64,000 bases of DNA, taken from positions 1 through 64,000 of the forward strand of contig JBAYFO010000006.1 of NCBI GenBank assembly GCA_041667115.1, read 5' to 3'. Source of the DNA: UBA1563 sp041667115 (GTDB taxonomy: Bacteria; Bacteroidota; Ignavibacteria; Ignavibacteriales; Ignavibacteriaceae). A program made the translations under genes and the position numbers. The notes beneath the pieces are model-generated. The model made no database searches, was not told the origin of the DNA, and saw only the letters and a list, made by a program, of their open reading frames with translations. Positions within the stretch are counted from its first letter, which is position 1, and every line of letters starts with the position of its first letter. Positions 35,236-43,665 of the stretch are shown here, in pieces.

Positions 35236-35451
35236 ATGAACAAAATAGTACTTCAAGTTGGTCTTCTCGTATTTTCTATCTCGGTAATCTATTATAGCAG
35301 CCGAAGCATCCCGATAGAAGATATTTTAATTAGGTCTACAATTATTTTCTTAGCCTTTACCTTACTAACCGGCTTGATAGTTCTGATTTTTATGAAATCA
35401 ATTAATAAAGTTTCTTTCGAAAAGAATAAAGACAATAACTTTAAATTATAA
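35236..35451 (+). CDS. Small two-helix membrane protein
   Basis: The ATG at 35236 gives 71 residues: MNKIVLQVGLLVFSISVIYY forms a first hydrophobic helix and a second follows at about 37-58 (STIIFLAFTLLTGLIVLIFM), ending in a Lys/Asn-rich tail. An upstream ATG at 35173 would add 21 residues without obvious sense. It lies between flhG and fliA and is probably co-transcribed. The ribosome-binding site is weak. No family is recognised; short membrane proteins at this place in flagellar operons are common but not uniform. Confidence 0.55.
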   Translation: MNKIVLQVGLLVFSISVIYYSSRSIPIEDILIRSTIIFLAFTLLTGLIVLIFMKSINKVSFEKNKDNNFKL

Positions 35452-35467
35452 GTAGAGAGTAAATCAA

Positions 35468-36094
35468 ATGGCAGATGCTAATTTATGGACCGAGTACAAA
35501 GCTGCACCAACAGACGCAATAAAAAAGAAAATTGTTCTGAGCTATATAAAATTGGTCTACTATGTAATTCATCACTCAAAATTTATCAATGTAAATATCC
35601 TCGATGACAGAGATTATCTCCAATTTGGGATAGAAGGTCTGAGTGAAGCTATCGACCGATTTGATCCTGAATTCGGTACAAAGTTTGAGACGTATGCAAT
35701 TAAAAGAATACGCGGAAAGATTATTGACGAACTCAGAAAACTCCAAAAAAAACCTCGCGTTTTGAATAGCGAAAACGAAGTCGTTTTTTATTCAAATATT
35801 TCTATGAGCAATATCGGTGATGACGAAGAAGGGTATTCGCTGGAAGAAACTATTCCGAATGATTCCGTCTTACCGGATGAATCATTAGAAAAACAAGAAA
35901 TGAAAGAATTTTTGATCGAGGCTATCAATAATCTGGAAGAAAGGGATCGGCTTATTATCAGTCTTTACTATTACGAAAACCTCGGCTATAAAGAAATCGC
36001 GAAAGCACTTAGCATTACCGTATCAAGAGTTTCTCAAGTGCATACCCGTATCATTGAATCTCTTAAATCCAAATTGGCATTTACTAGCGTGTAA
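35468..36094 (+). CDS. fliA: Flagellar sigma factor FliA (sigma-28)
   Basis: The 208-residue protein has sigma region 2 (YLQFGIEGLSEAIDRFDPEF, FETYAIKRIRGKIIDELRK) and region 3. Region 4 (LEERDRLIISLYYYENLGYK, SITVSRVSQVHTRIIESLK) ends in the DNA-binding helix-turn-helix. The pattern RIRGxIIDELR and VSRVSQ is that of the FliA/WhiG group. It should transcribe late flagellar and chemotaxis genes. TAAA-N15-CGATAA motifs in several gaps of this window fit such a sigma factor. No flgM anti-sigma gene is visible nearby. Confidence 0.93.
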   Translation: MADANLWTEYKAAPTDAIKKKIVLSYIKLVYYVIHHSKFINVNILDDRDYLQFGIEGLSEAIDRFDPEFGTKFETYAIKRIRGKIIDELRKLQKKPRVLNSENEVVFYSNISMSNIGDDEEGYSLEETIPNDSVLPDESLEKQEMKEFLIEAINNLEERDRLIISLYYYENLGYKEIAKALSITVSRVSQVHTRIIESLKSKLAFTSV

Positions 36095-36098
36095 TGAT

Positions 36099-36965
36099 AT
36101 GATAGAAGTAGAATCAAGGTCAAATTATTATAAGAATTTTCTTCGCAATGTTCAGAATTTACCTTCAATCCCGTACATGATGATCGAAGTAACTAAATTA
36201 TTGGATAACCCAAGAACTAGCGCATCCGAACTGGGTTTTGTAATCAGTAGAGATCAAGGATTGGTTGCAAAGATTCTAACGGTTGCTAATTCTCCGCTTT
36301 ACGGACTTCCGAGAAGAGTCTCAACAATTGAATTTGCTATTGTAATCCTTGGATTCGATCACATCAAAAATATTGTTATCGCACTCTCTATGATCGAAGC
36401 TTTTAAAAATGTAGACGAAAAGAAATGGAACAGAAAAACATTCTGGATCCATTCTTTAGTTACCGCAGCCGCTGCAAAAAGAATTGCCGACGATATCGGA
36501 TATCCGAAATCGGGTGAAGCATTTACGGCAGGACTCCTTCACGATTTAGGCATCTCTGTAATTCAACGTTACTTTAAAGATGAATTTATCTCAATCTGCG
36601 ATTTGTCAGAAAACCAGAAGATGAGTTTTGTTGAAGCAGAATACGAAATTCTCGGCATTACGCATCAAGAAATAGGAAATTTCTTGGCGGAAAAATGGAA
36701 TCTCCCAAAAATATTAAGCGACTCAATGCTTAATCATCACGAACCTTCTAAAAACAACAGTAATAATGTCCTTTCGGCGATTGTTCATCTTGCTGATTTT
36801 ATGACACAAAAATTTGGTATCGGTAATTTTAGCTGGGATGAAAATTACGCGTTGGATGAAGGTATCATCCCGATCTTAAAACTTGGAAACCTAGATTATT
36901 TAAACAAATTTATTGATAGCTACGAGACGCTATTTAAACATCAAATTGAATCACTAAAAATTTAA
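36099..36965 (+). CDS. HDOD-domain protein (first of two)
   Basis: The ATG at 36099, 4 nt after the fliA stop, gives 288 residues; a TTG further up would overlap fliA. The HDOD domain fills about residues 10-205: LPSIPYMMIEVTKLLDNP, SRDQGLVAKILTVANSPLYG, STIEFAIVILGFDHIKN and AGLLHDLGISVIQRYF. HDOD domains are HD-related but lack a demonstrated hydrolase activity and act in signalling, including control of motility in some proteobacteria. A similar HDOD gene follows after 5 nt. The place directly after fliA suggests a regulatory link to flagellar transcription, which is inference. Confidence 0.88.
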   Translation: MIEVESRSNYYKNFLRNVQNLPSIPYMMIEVTKLLDNPRTSASELGFVISRDQGLVAKILTVANSPLYGLPRRVSTIEFAIVILGFDHIKNIVIALSMIEAFKNVDEKKWNRKTFWIHSLVTAAAAKRIADDIGYPKSGEAFTAGLLHDLGISVIQRYFKDEFISICDLSENQKMSFVEAEYEILGITHQEIGNFLAEKWNLPKILSDSMLNHHEPSKNNSNNVLSAIVHLADFMTQKFGIGNFSWDENYALDEGIIPILKLGNLDYLNKFIDSYETLFKHQIESLKI

Positions 36966-36970
36966 GACGT

Positions 36971-37852
36971 ATGGAAATTATCACAACTCAATCGCAGCGT
37001 AGAACAAAAACGGAAATGGTATTGGCAAATATTTTCAAATTGCCCCCAATCCCAAAGGTGCTTTTAGAGGCTTCAAAAATATTAGATTCAAAAGCTCCCA
37101 AATCTAAAGAGCTTGTAGATGTTATTTCTAAAGACCAAAGTCTTGTAACGAAAGTATTAAGTATTGCCAACTCTCCTTTGTTCGGTTTGCAGAGAAAAGT
37201 TACTTCCATGGACTTTGCGGTTTTGGTGCTTGGCTTTAGTGAACTGAAGAAAATAATTTCAGCCCTTTCTGTTATTGAAACTTTTAAAAACAAAACCGAC
37301 AAATATCTTGATCAAAAAGAATTCTGGCTTCACTCTTTTCTTACGGGAAGTGTTTCTGAGAAAATTGCGGAAGATGTTGGCTTTGCAGTTAAAGGTGAAG
37401 CGTTTCTTGCCGGCTTTTTACATGATATGGGCATTGCAGTTATTCATCGTTTTTTTCATTCAAATTTTGTAACCATTTATGAATTACAGGAAAATTCTGA
37501 AATGAATTTGTTAGAAGCGGAAATAGAAGTGCTCGGCATGACGCATGCCGAGATCGGAAGTTTTCTTGCAGAAAATTGGAATTTTCCTCCTTCGCTATGC
37601 GATGTTATTAAAAATCATCACGCGCCAAATGATTCCGTAAGTAATTTCCTGCTCGCATCAATTATAAATCTTGCCGATTATCTAACAAAACATTTTATTA
37701 TCGGGCAATTTGAGATTGATAAGAATTTAGAACTCGATATGGAAGCGATGAAAAACATGAGAATTCATTCAGAGGCAGAACTGGAAGCTTTTATCCCCGG
37801 GTATGAAGATTTTCTAAAAGAGCAATCAGAAGCGATAAGGTATTTAAATTGA
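36971..37852 (+). CDS. HDOD-domain protein (second of two)
   Basis: The 293-residue protein is a paralogue of the preceding one: KLPPIPKVLLEASKILDSK, SKDQSLVTKVLSIANSPLFG, TSMDFAVLVLGFSELKK and AGFLHDMGIAVIHRFF occur in the same order. Both proteins keep an HD dipeptide but lack the further residues of active HD phosphodiesterases. A tandem duplication is evident at protein level, with diverged DNA. It ends in a TTGA overlap with the next gene, implying translational coupling to the pseudokinase. Confidence 0.88.
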   Translation: MEIITTQSQRRTKTEMVLANIFKLPPIPKVLLEASKILDSKAPKSKELVDVISKDQSLVTKVLSIANSPLFGLQRKVTSMDFAVLVLGFSELKKIISALSVIETFKNKTDKYLDQKEFWLHSFLTGSVSEKIAEDVGFAVKGEAFLAGFLHDMGIAVIHRFFHSNFVTIYELQENSEMNLLEAEIEVLGMTHAEIGSFLAENWNFPPSLCDVIKNHHAPNDSVSNFLLASIINLADYLTKHFIIGQFEIDKNLELDMEAMKNMRIHSEAELEAFIPGYEDFLKEQSEAIRYLN

Positions 37853-39156
37853 GAGTAATTAAAAGCAATAGAATCCGTTGTGAATCTTTTTCAAGTTCGC
37901 TTCCTTCGTTTACAAAAACGATAGGAGCTATAAAACCAAGATTTGTACAAGTTGTTTCAACAGGAACAAATCAGTCGTCTTACGAAAATCTTCCTGTTCT
38001 GTTGAAGAAGATTTCTTTGTTTGAAAAACAGATTAAGAACCTTAGTAACGCCAAACAAATTGTTCTACAGGTAAATAATTTTTTAAATGAATTTCTTCCT
38101 TTTGAAGAGTCAGATCTCTTTTTCTTTGATGATTTCCGGTTAAATCTTGTCTCGGTTGGAGAAACGGAAAATCTCCGTACGAGCCAATTTATTAACCGTA
38201 TTTTCACTGAAGGAATCCTTGATTGGGTTTTGAAGGAAAACAAACCTCAAGTAATACCTGATCTTAGAGAATTAAGCAGCCAGGGTTCTAAATCAAACTA
38301 TCTTCTTTTTCCTGTTGGCGAAGGAAAAGAACCAAAAGGAGTTTTTACTCTTCTTACAAAACCAACCTATAAATATGAAGAGAGCATCGAAGTTCAACTG
38401 ATCCAAATCATCTTGAACGTGGCCGTTCCCAAAATAGAACTTATTAAAAAAGATGAAGAACTTAGTTCAACGTACAATGAGCTCCATGTGTATCAGTCAA
38501 AACTTTCAAATGATTTTAAACTTTCTGCAATCGGAGAATTAACTTCCGGATTGGCTGAAGATATTTTGACGCCGCTTCAAGTAATTTTAAGTACGGCTGA
38601 TTTTTTACAGACCGGTGAAGAAAACATCGGGAGTAAAAATTTGAACGTGATCATAGAGCAAGTTAAAAAAGTTGAAACTGTAATTAACCGGCTTGTAAAA
38701 TTTGCTGATTTGAACGACAACCGGCTTGAAATAAAACCCTGCCGGTTAGATGAGATAATAACAAATTACTATAATTTTATTAGCTCTTCTTTACAATCAG
38801 CTAAAATTGAATGCATCCTGGATCTCGGCGAAAATGTCCCATCAATCTTAAGTCACCCTGATTATCTAACCCATTTGTTAGCTACCATCTTCGGAATGAT
38901 TAAAACGGCTTCAAGAGAAGGCGGCGGTATTTTAATTCAAACAAAGTACAGCAACGGTTTTGTGCTGGTTAGAATTGTTACAACGGCATTTCTTCAAAGC
39001 TTAAAGAAAGACGAGATAATCCCCAACGATGATCTGAATATCCAGATGCTGACACATTTAATGAACAAACATCAAGGGAGCGTAGAGTGCGACGCGAACG
39101 AGAAAACCGGTTCATCCATTGTATTAACCTTTCCTTTAAAAAAGAAAATAAGATGA
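37849..39156 (+). CDS. GAF-containing histidine-kinase relative lacking catalytic motifs
   Basis: The 435-residue protein has a GAF-like domain (about 60-200), a coiled coil and a region laid out like a DHp plus ATPase domain. Where active kinases have GIAHEINNPL it reads GLAEDILTPL, with Glu 237 at the phospho-histidine position. The N-box Asn residues are absent (HLLATIFGMIKTA) and no DxGxG box is seen, while the final KTGSSIVLTFPL strand resembles the family end. It should be unable to autophosphorylate and may act as a sensory scaffold. The start is TTG overlapping the stop of the HDOD gene; no ATG occurs near. Its place between fliA and flgF is unusual. Confidence 0.8.
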   Translation: MRVIKSNRIRCESFSSSLPSFTKTIGAIKPRFVQVVSTGTNQSSYENLPVLLKKISLFEKQIKNLSNAKQIVLQVNNFLNEFLPFEESDLFFFDDFRLNLVSVGETENLRTSQFINRIFTEGILDWVLKENKPQVIPDLRELSSQGSKSNYLLFPVGEGKEPKGVFTLLTKPTYKYEESIEVQLIQIILNVAVPKIELIKKDEELSSTYNELHVYQSKLSNDFKLSAIGELTSGLAEDILTPLQVILSTADFLQTGEENIGSKNLNVIIEQVKKVETVINRLVKFADLNDNRLEIKPCRLDEIITNYYNFISSSLQSAKIECILDLGENVPSILSHPDYLTHLLATIFGMIKTASREGGGILIQTKYSNGFVLVRIVTTAFLQSLKKDEIIPNDDLNIQMLTHLMNKHQGSVECDANEKTGSSIVLTFPLKKKIR

Positions 39157-39785
39157 TGTACGCCAAGCTTTACCTATTTCTATTGGTTTCATTTTTATGC
39201 GCAACCTTTGCGCAAAAGGTTGAAACGGTAAAATCTGCTGTTCCCGATACTACTTTCCAAACAAACAATATTGGGGAAGCAGTTAATATCGATAGTCTTG
39301 TTTCCGCACAAGTAGCAATTGCGCGTGCAAAAAAATGGGAAAATCATGAGGCGCCGGAAATACAAATTTCCGCAATGCCTGCGGTTGGTAAAATTGAATC
39401 CGCGAAAAACACTAATTGGTTTTTGCAGTACACAAGTATGGTTGGGGCAGATGAAGCTACGGCAATCAAAGGAGCAGTAATATTTTTTGCGGCGTTATTT
39501 GTATTTCTTGTTGTGTTTATCCGAAGAATGTTTTTAAACCGGAAGAAAAAAAAGAACGACTTGCGCTCAAATATTCAACTGCTCAGAAGTGAAAAATCAA
39601 TGTCGAAAAAGGGAACAAAATTAAAAGTGATCCGAAAAAACTTATTGAATAATTCAGTCAATTTAAACTCTTCAGAAGGTTCGTTAACAAGAAGAGCAAA
39701 AGAACTGAAGATTGCAAAGGGAGAAATTATTTTGGCGGCAAAAATTAAGTCGTATGAATTATCAGTCTGTTCGAACGAAAGATAA
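39153..39785 (+). CDS. Unknown membrane protein upstream of flgF
   Basis: The ATG at 39153 overlaps the preceding stop (ATGA) and gives 210 residues starting with a clear signal peptide (YLFLLVSFLCATFAQ). A periplasmic stretch of about 80 residues, a membrane helix at about 104-125 and a strongly basic cytoplasmic part (RRMFLNRKKKKN) follow. The C-terminus SLTRRAKELKIAKGEIILAA looks like the short helix-turn-helix-like end of some small flagellar-associated membrane proteins in Firmicutes. That likeness is weak. The general build also recalls FliO, but fliO is already present at 27869. Function unknown. Confidence 0.75.
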   Translation: MMYAKLYLFLLVSFLCATFAQKVETVKSAVPDTTFQTNNIGEAVNIDSLVSAQVAIARAKKWENHEAPEIQISAMPAVGKIESAKNTNWFLQYTSMVGADEATAIKGAVIFFAALFVFLVVFIRRMFLNRKKKKNDLRSNIQLLRSEKSMSKKGTKLKVIRKNLLNNSVNLNSSEGSLTRRAKELKIAKGEIILAAKIKSYELSVCSNER

Positions 39786-39803
39786 CAGACAAGGAGCAAA
39801 GCA

Positions 39804-40514
39804 ATGGTAAATGGAATTTATAGTGTGGCCAGGAGTTTAAACTCAAAAGTTAAAAGTATAGATGTGCTTGCGAATAACCTTGCAAATATTAATTCTACCG
39901 GATTTAAAAAACAAATCCCGTTTCAGGAATATTTAAGTAAAAATGGAGAAATAAACGTTAAAGAAGCTACGGACCTTGGACAGGGAGAACTTGCTCTCTC
40001 GGCTAATCCGCTTGATCTTGCAATCACGGGAGAAGGATACTTTCTCTTAAAAACTGATAACGGTACCGAGTTAACGAGAAACGGAAAATTCCATATTTCA
40101 GATGAAGGATTTTTAGTAAACAGCAATGGAGATAAAGTCCTTGGCAAAAACGGTGAAATTAGTTTTGGTGAATTAGCCGATACCGATAATCCTACCATCA
40201 CCATTGCTAAGAATGGCGATATTAAAATGGGTGAAACAGATATCGATTCACTGGCAATAGTTAAGTTAGAAAATCCGCAAGAGGCAATAAGAAGTTCGGA
40301 TTCTAATTTTGCAGTTGCAGATGACAACTATTCAACGGCTTCCTCACAAAATTTTGAGATAACTCAGGGATATCTGGAAGAATCAAATGTTAATCCGATT
40401 CTTGAGATGGAAACCATGATCCAGACAAACAAAGATTACGAATCAGCATTTAAAGTAATGCGTTATCTCGATCAATCCTTAGACAAATCAAATCAAATTG
40501 GAAAAGTTTATTAA
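39804..40514 (+). CDS. flgF: Flagellar rod protein FlgF
   Basis: The 236 residues carry the rod/hook N-terminal motif (DVLANNLANINSTGFKKQIP), a DLAITGEGYFLLKTDNGTEL core and the C-terminal QGYLEESNVNPILEMETMIQ helix. The protein is shorter than FlgG encoded next and has the FlgF/FlhO pattern. It forms the junction between proximal and distal rod. An AAGGAG site precedes the ATG. The flgF-flgG-flgA-flgH-flgI order that follows is typical of diderm bacteria. Confidence 0.88.
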   Translation: MVNGIYSVARSLNSKVKSIDVLANNLANINSTGFKKQIPFQEYLSKNGEINVKEATDLGQGELALSANPLDLAITGEGYFLLKTDNGTELTRNGKFHISDEGFLVNSNGDKVLGKNGEISFGELADTDNPTITIAKNGDIKMGETDIDSLAIVKLENPQEAIRSSDSNFAVADDNYSTASSQNFEITQGYLEESNVNPILEMETMIQTNKDYESAFKVMRYLDQSLDKSNQIGKVY

Positions 40515-40526
40515 AGGAAAAATATT

Positions 40527-41324
40527 ATGCCTACAAGAGCTTTAAGAACAGCAGCATCCGGGTTATATGCACAACAATTGAATGTTGAAGTCATTTCAAA
40601 TAACATTGCAAACGTGAATACAACAGGATTCAAAAAAAATAAAGCGGAGTTTCAAGACCTGATGTATCAAGAAGTGCAAGTGAATCCTACACAAGCTTCA
40701 GACGCTTATTCAAAAACAACTCCGTCAGCAAAAATTCAAGTAGGAAACGGAGTACAGTCATCCTCAACACAAAAGATTTTTAAGCAGGGCGATATTGTCG
40801 CATCCGGCAATCAGATGGATATCGCCATTCAGGGCGATGGTCTTTTCCAGGTTCGCAAATCGGATGGATCAATCGTTTACACAAGAGACGGATCTTTCAA
40901 AGTTAATGCGGACGGAAAAATTGTTACTTCCGGCGGTTATCTTCTCGAACCGGAAATTGGATTAACGGATAATGTTCAAAGTATTTCTATCGGCAAAGAC
41001 GGCTCTGTTGATGTTTTGGAAAACGATGGAAAAACTTCATCGCTTGGAACTATTGAACTTGCGAAATTTATGAACCCTTCCGGTCTACTTGCACTTGGGA
41101 ATAATTTGTACGCAGAGACGGAATCTTCCGGTGCACCGATCTTGGGGACAGCAGGCTCTAAGGGGTTTGGAGAGATCAATCAAGGATATCTTGAATCTTC
41201 GAACGTTGATATTGTTGAAGAAATGGTTGCGATGATTACTGCACAAAGAGCGTACGAGATAAATTCTAAAACCGTAAAAACCGTTGAAGAAATGATGACG
41301 ATGGCGAACAACTTAAAATCATAA
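40527..41324 (+). CDS. flgG: Flagellar distal rod protein FlgG
   Basis: The 265-residue protein starts MPTRALRTAASGLYAQQLNV with SNNIANVNTTGFKKNKAEFQ. It contains MDIAIQGDGLFQVRKSDGSI and YTRDGSFKVNADGKIVTSGG, and ends with the SSNVDIVEEMVAMITAQRAY helix, all classic FlgG. The subunit builds the distal rod crossing the peptidoglycan and outer membrane. The length equals that of enterobacterial FlgG, consistent with a rod spanning a normal diderm envelope. Confidence 0.95.
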   Translation: MPTRALRTAASGLYAQQLNVEVISNNIANVNTTGFKKNKAEFQDLMYQEVQVNPTQASDAYSKTTPSAKIQVGNGVQSSSTQKIFKQGDIVASGNQMDIAIQGDGLFQVRKSDGSIVYTRDGSFKVNADGKIVTSGGYLLEPEIGLTDNVQSISIGKDGSVDVLENDGKTSSLGTIELAKFMNPSGLLALGNNLYAETESSGAPILGTAGSKGFGEINQGYLESSNVDIVEEMVAMITAQRAYEINSKTVKTVEEMMTMANNLKS

Positions 41325-41334
41325 TACAATTGAA

Positions 41335-41982
41335 ATGTTGATCCATCTCTTAAATATTGTTTTACTTTTTTCATCAACCGGAAATGATTTTCAGACTTCT
41401 TTAAAAAAATATTTAGAGAAACAACTTTCAATGTATAACAAGTTTGAATATGAAATTATTCAAATGCCAAAAGATTATTCTGCTATCGAAATAATCTCAG
41501 GAACGGAGTTAGAACTGAACGGTAACAGGCTAATGATTCCCGTTCTGCTTACGCAAGAAAGTAAAAAAAGAGAATCGCACATCACGGTTAAACTCCGTCT
41601 TTATAAAAATGTGGCTACGGTAATAAATAAGGTAGAAAGCAGAAAAGATCTTAGCGCCTCTGATTTTGAAATGAAAAATCTGGATGTAGCATTAGTAAGA
41701 GGAACTCCTTTTTCGTCATTGGAAGAGATTAATAATTATAGAACAAAGATCGCCTTAAACCCGGGAACAATTTTAATCCGTGAAGTGCTTGAAGAAAAAC
41801 CGGTCATTCAAAACGGTGATTTAGTGAAAGCAAGTTTTATAAATGGAAACGTAACAGTTTCAATAGAAGCTAATGCGCGTCAGGAAGGCGCGGTTGGTGA
41901 TATTATTAGAATTGTTACCCAGAGCAAACAACAGTATAAGGCTAAAGTAATAGATTCGTCGAACGTAAATATCCTTGAGTAA
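41335..41982 (+). CDS. flgA: P-ring assembly chaperone FlgA
   Basis: The 215-residue protein has an N-terminal hydrophobic export signal and an SAF-type domain: VESRKDLSASDFEMKNLDVA, NPGTILIREVLEEKPVIQNG, FINGNVTVSIEANARQEGAV and GDIIRIVTQSKQQYKAKVID. FlgA helps FlgI polymerise around the rod in the periplasm. It ends 4 nt before the flgH start codon used here. Confidence 0.9.
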   Translation: MLIHLLNIVLLFSSTGNDFQTSLKKYLEKQLSMYNKFEYEIIQMPKDYSAIEIISGTELELNGNRLMIPVLLTQESKKRESHITVKLRLYKNVATVINKVESRKDLSASDFEMKNLDVALVRGTPFSSLEEINNYRTKIALNPGTILIREVLEEKPVIQNGDLVKASFINGNVTVSIEANARQEGAVGDIIRIVTQSKQQYKAKVIDSSNVNILE

Positions 41983-41986
41983 AATT

Positions 41987-42562
41987 ATGAAAAATATTTT
42001 AATAATAAGTTTTGTGCTGATGTTTTCAGCCTTGTTGTATTCGCAGGAAATGAGACAAAATGCTTTTAAATCTCTTTTCTCCGATCAAAAAGCCAATAAG
42101 GTTGGAGATGCAATTACTATTCTCGTTGTTGAGTCTTCTCAAGCATCCAATAATGCCGAGACCCAAGCGTCGCGATCAAGTTCATTGAGTTTAACTGCTA
42201 AGGGGCAAGTCGGTAAAACGGCAGTCCCCGGTGCTGATCTTGGGCTTGGAACAAACAATGAGTTCAGCGGTTCAGGCGCAACAAAAACTACCGGTATGAT
42301 CAAAACAAAAATCAGTGCCACCATCGATTCGGTGCTTCAAAACGGAAACTTATTAGTTCGCGGGAGCAGAAAAATTGTAATTAACGGTGAAGAACAAATT
42401 GTAAAAATAAAAGGAATCGTCCGGTCGTCGGATATCGCTGCGGATAATTCGGTGTTGTCTTATAACATTTCCGAAGCGGAAATAGAGTTTACGGGAAGCG
42501 GATTAATTGAACGCTCGCAAAGTCCCGGCTGGATAACAAAATTTTTCCACATGCTTTTTTAG
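41987..42562 (+). CDS. flgH: Flagellar L-ring protein FlgH
   Basis: The ATG at 41987 starts a signal peptide directly; the TTG at 41975 lies within flgA. The 191-residue protein shows SLFSDQKANKVGDAITILVV, a Ser/Thr-rich loop, TTGMIKTKISATIDSVLQNG, LVRGSRKIVINGEEQ and KIKGIVRSSDIAADNSVLS, which are FlgH motifs. FlgH forms the ring in the outer membrane. The signal peptide ends LLYSQEMRQ without the lipobox cysteine seen in most FlgH lipoproteins, so a different membrane anchoring is likely. It is also shorter than usual (about 220-240). Confidence 0.92.
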   Translation: MKNILIISFVLMFSALLYSQEMRQNAFKSLFSDQKANKVGDAITILVVESSQASNNAETQASRSSSLSLTAKGQVGKTAVPGADLGLGTNNEFSGSGATKTTGMIKTKISATIDSVLQNGNLLVRGSRKIVINGEEQIVKIKGIVRSSDIAADNSVLSYNISEAEIEFTGSGLIERSQSPGWITKFFHMLF

Positions 42563-42569
42563 GTGAGTT

Positions 42570-43664
42570 ATGAAAAAAATAATTTTGATCGCGCTCATAC
42601 TCGTTTCGCTTTCTCCGGAAAATTTTAGCCAGAGAATAAAAGATATTGCCTACATCGGCGGAGATAATTCCGAACAAATGTTAGGGTATGGATTGATCGT
42701 CGGGCTTGGCGGAACGGGAGACAGTTATCGTTCTATTTTTACGGTTCAATCAATTACAAGTATGTTAAAAAGATTCGGTATCACGGTTCCGCAAGAAGAT
42801 CTCAAAACAAAAAATGTTGCTGCCGTTATGGTTACTGCTACGCTAAACGCATATCTAAAAGCGGGAGCTAAATTTGATGTAAACGTTTCTTCGTTGGGTG
42901 ACGCAACAAGTCTGCTCGGCGGAACATTATTGATGACCCCTCTTTCCGGCATTGATGGAAATGTTTATGGTTATGCACAAGGCTCTATTTCAGTTGGCGG
43001 ATTCGATCTAAGCACACCGACCGGTGCCAGAGTTTCAAAAAATTCTACTTTAGCCGGAAGGATTCCCCGCGGCGGTTTATTACAAATTGAAGCGTCGAAC
43101 ACAGTGCTGCCTACTGATGAGATAAGCGTTTTTCTAAAAGACCCGGACATGACAACTTCAAACAATATTTCAAATGCGATCAATACAAAATTTGGTGCAA
43201 ATACTGCCTTGGCAAGTGATCCGGCGGAAATTAAAATTAAAGTTCCTGCAGAAAAGCAAGCCAACATGGTCGGATTTTTATCCGAACTTGAAGGGCTTAC
43301 CGTTGATGTTGACTATGCGGCAAAAGTAGTTTTAAATGAAAGAACCGGCACGGTGGTTTCAGGCAGCAATGTGAAAATTCAATCTGTAACTATTACGCAT
43401 GGAGGACTGAACTTATCAATAAAATCTTATCCTGTCATTTCTCAACCGGGAGCTTTTTCAAACGGAACGACAGCGGTATTCAATAATCTTGTCCCTTACG
43501 CTTCGCAGGATTCTACAAACACCATAGCGATCAAAGGGGCTTCAAATGTACAGGAAGTAGCTGCCGCTTTAAATTCCCTAAAGGTTTCTCCAAAAGATAT
43601 TATTGCAATTTTTCAAGCGTTAAAAGAAGCGGGAGCGCTAATTGCCGAATTAGTGATCATCTAA
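42570..43664 (+). CDS. flgI: Flagellar P-ring protein FlgI
   Basis: The 364 residues have a signal peptide and the FlgI hallmarks: RIKDIAYIGGDNSEQMLGYG, LVGLGGTGD-like IVGLGGTGDS, VAAVMVTATLNAYLKAGAKF, SSLGDATSLLGGTLLMTPLS and LNERTGTVVSGSNVKI. It polymerises around the rod in the peptidoglycan layer, with FlgA as chaperone. Presence of both flgH and flgI confirms a diderm-type basal body. It follows flgH after 7 nt and precedes flgJ by 1 nt. Confidence 0.96.
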   Translation: MKKIILIALILVSLSPENFSQRIKDIAYIGGDNSEQMLGYGLIVGLGGTGDSYRSIFTVQSITSMLKRFGITVPQEDLKTKNVAAVMVTATLNAYLKAGAKFDVNVSSLGDATSLLGGTLLMTPLSGIDGNVYGYAQGSISVGGFDLSTPTGARVSKNSTLAGRIPRGGLLQIEASNTVLPTDEISVFLKDPDMTTSNNISNAINTKFGANTALASDPAEIKIKVPAEKQANMVGFLSELEGLTVDVDYAAKVVLNERTGTVVSGSNVKIQSVTITHGGLNLSIKSYPVISQPGAFSNGTTAVFNNLVPYASQDSTNTIAIKGASNVQEVAAALNSLKVSPKDIIAIFQALKEAGALIAELVII

Positions 43665-43665
43665 C

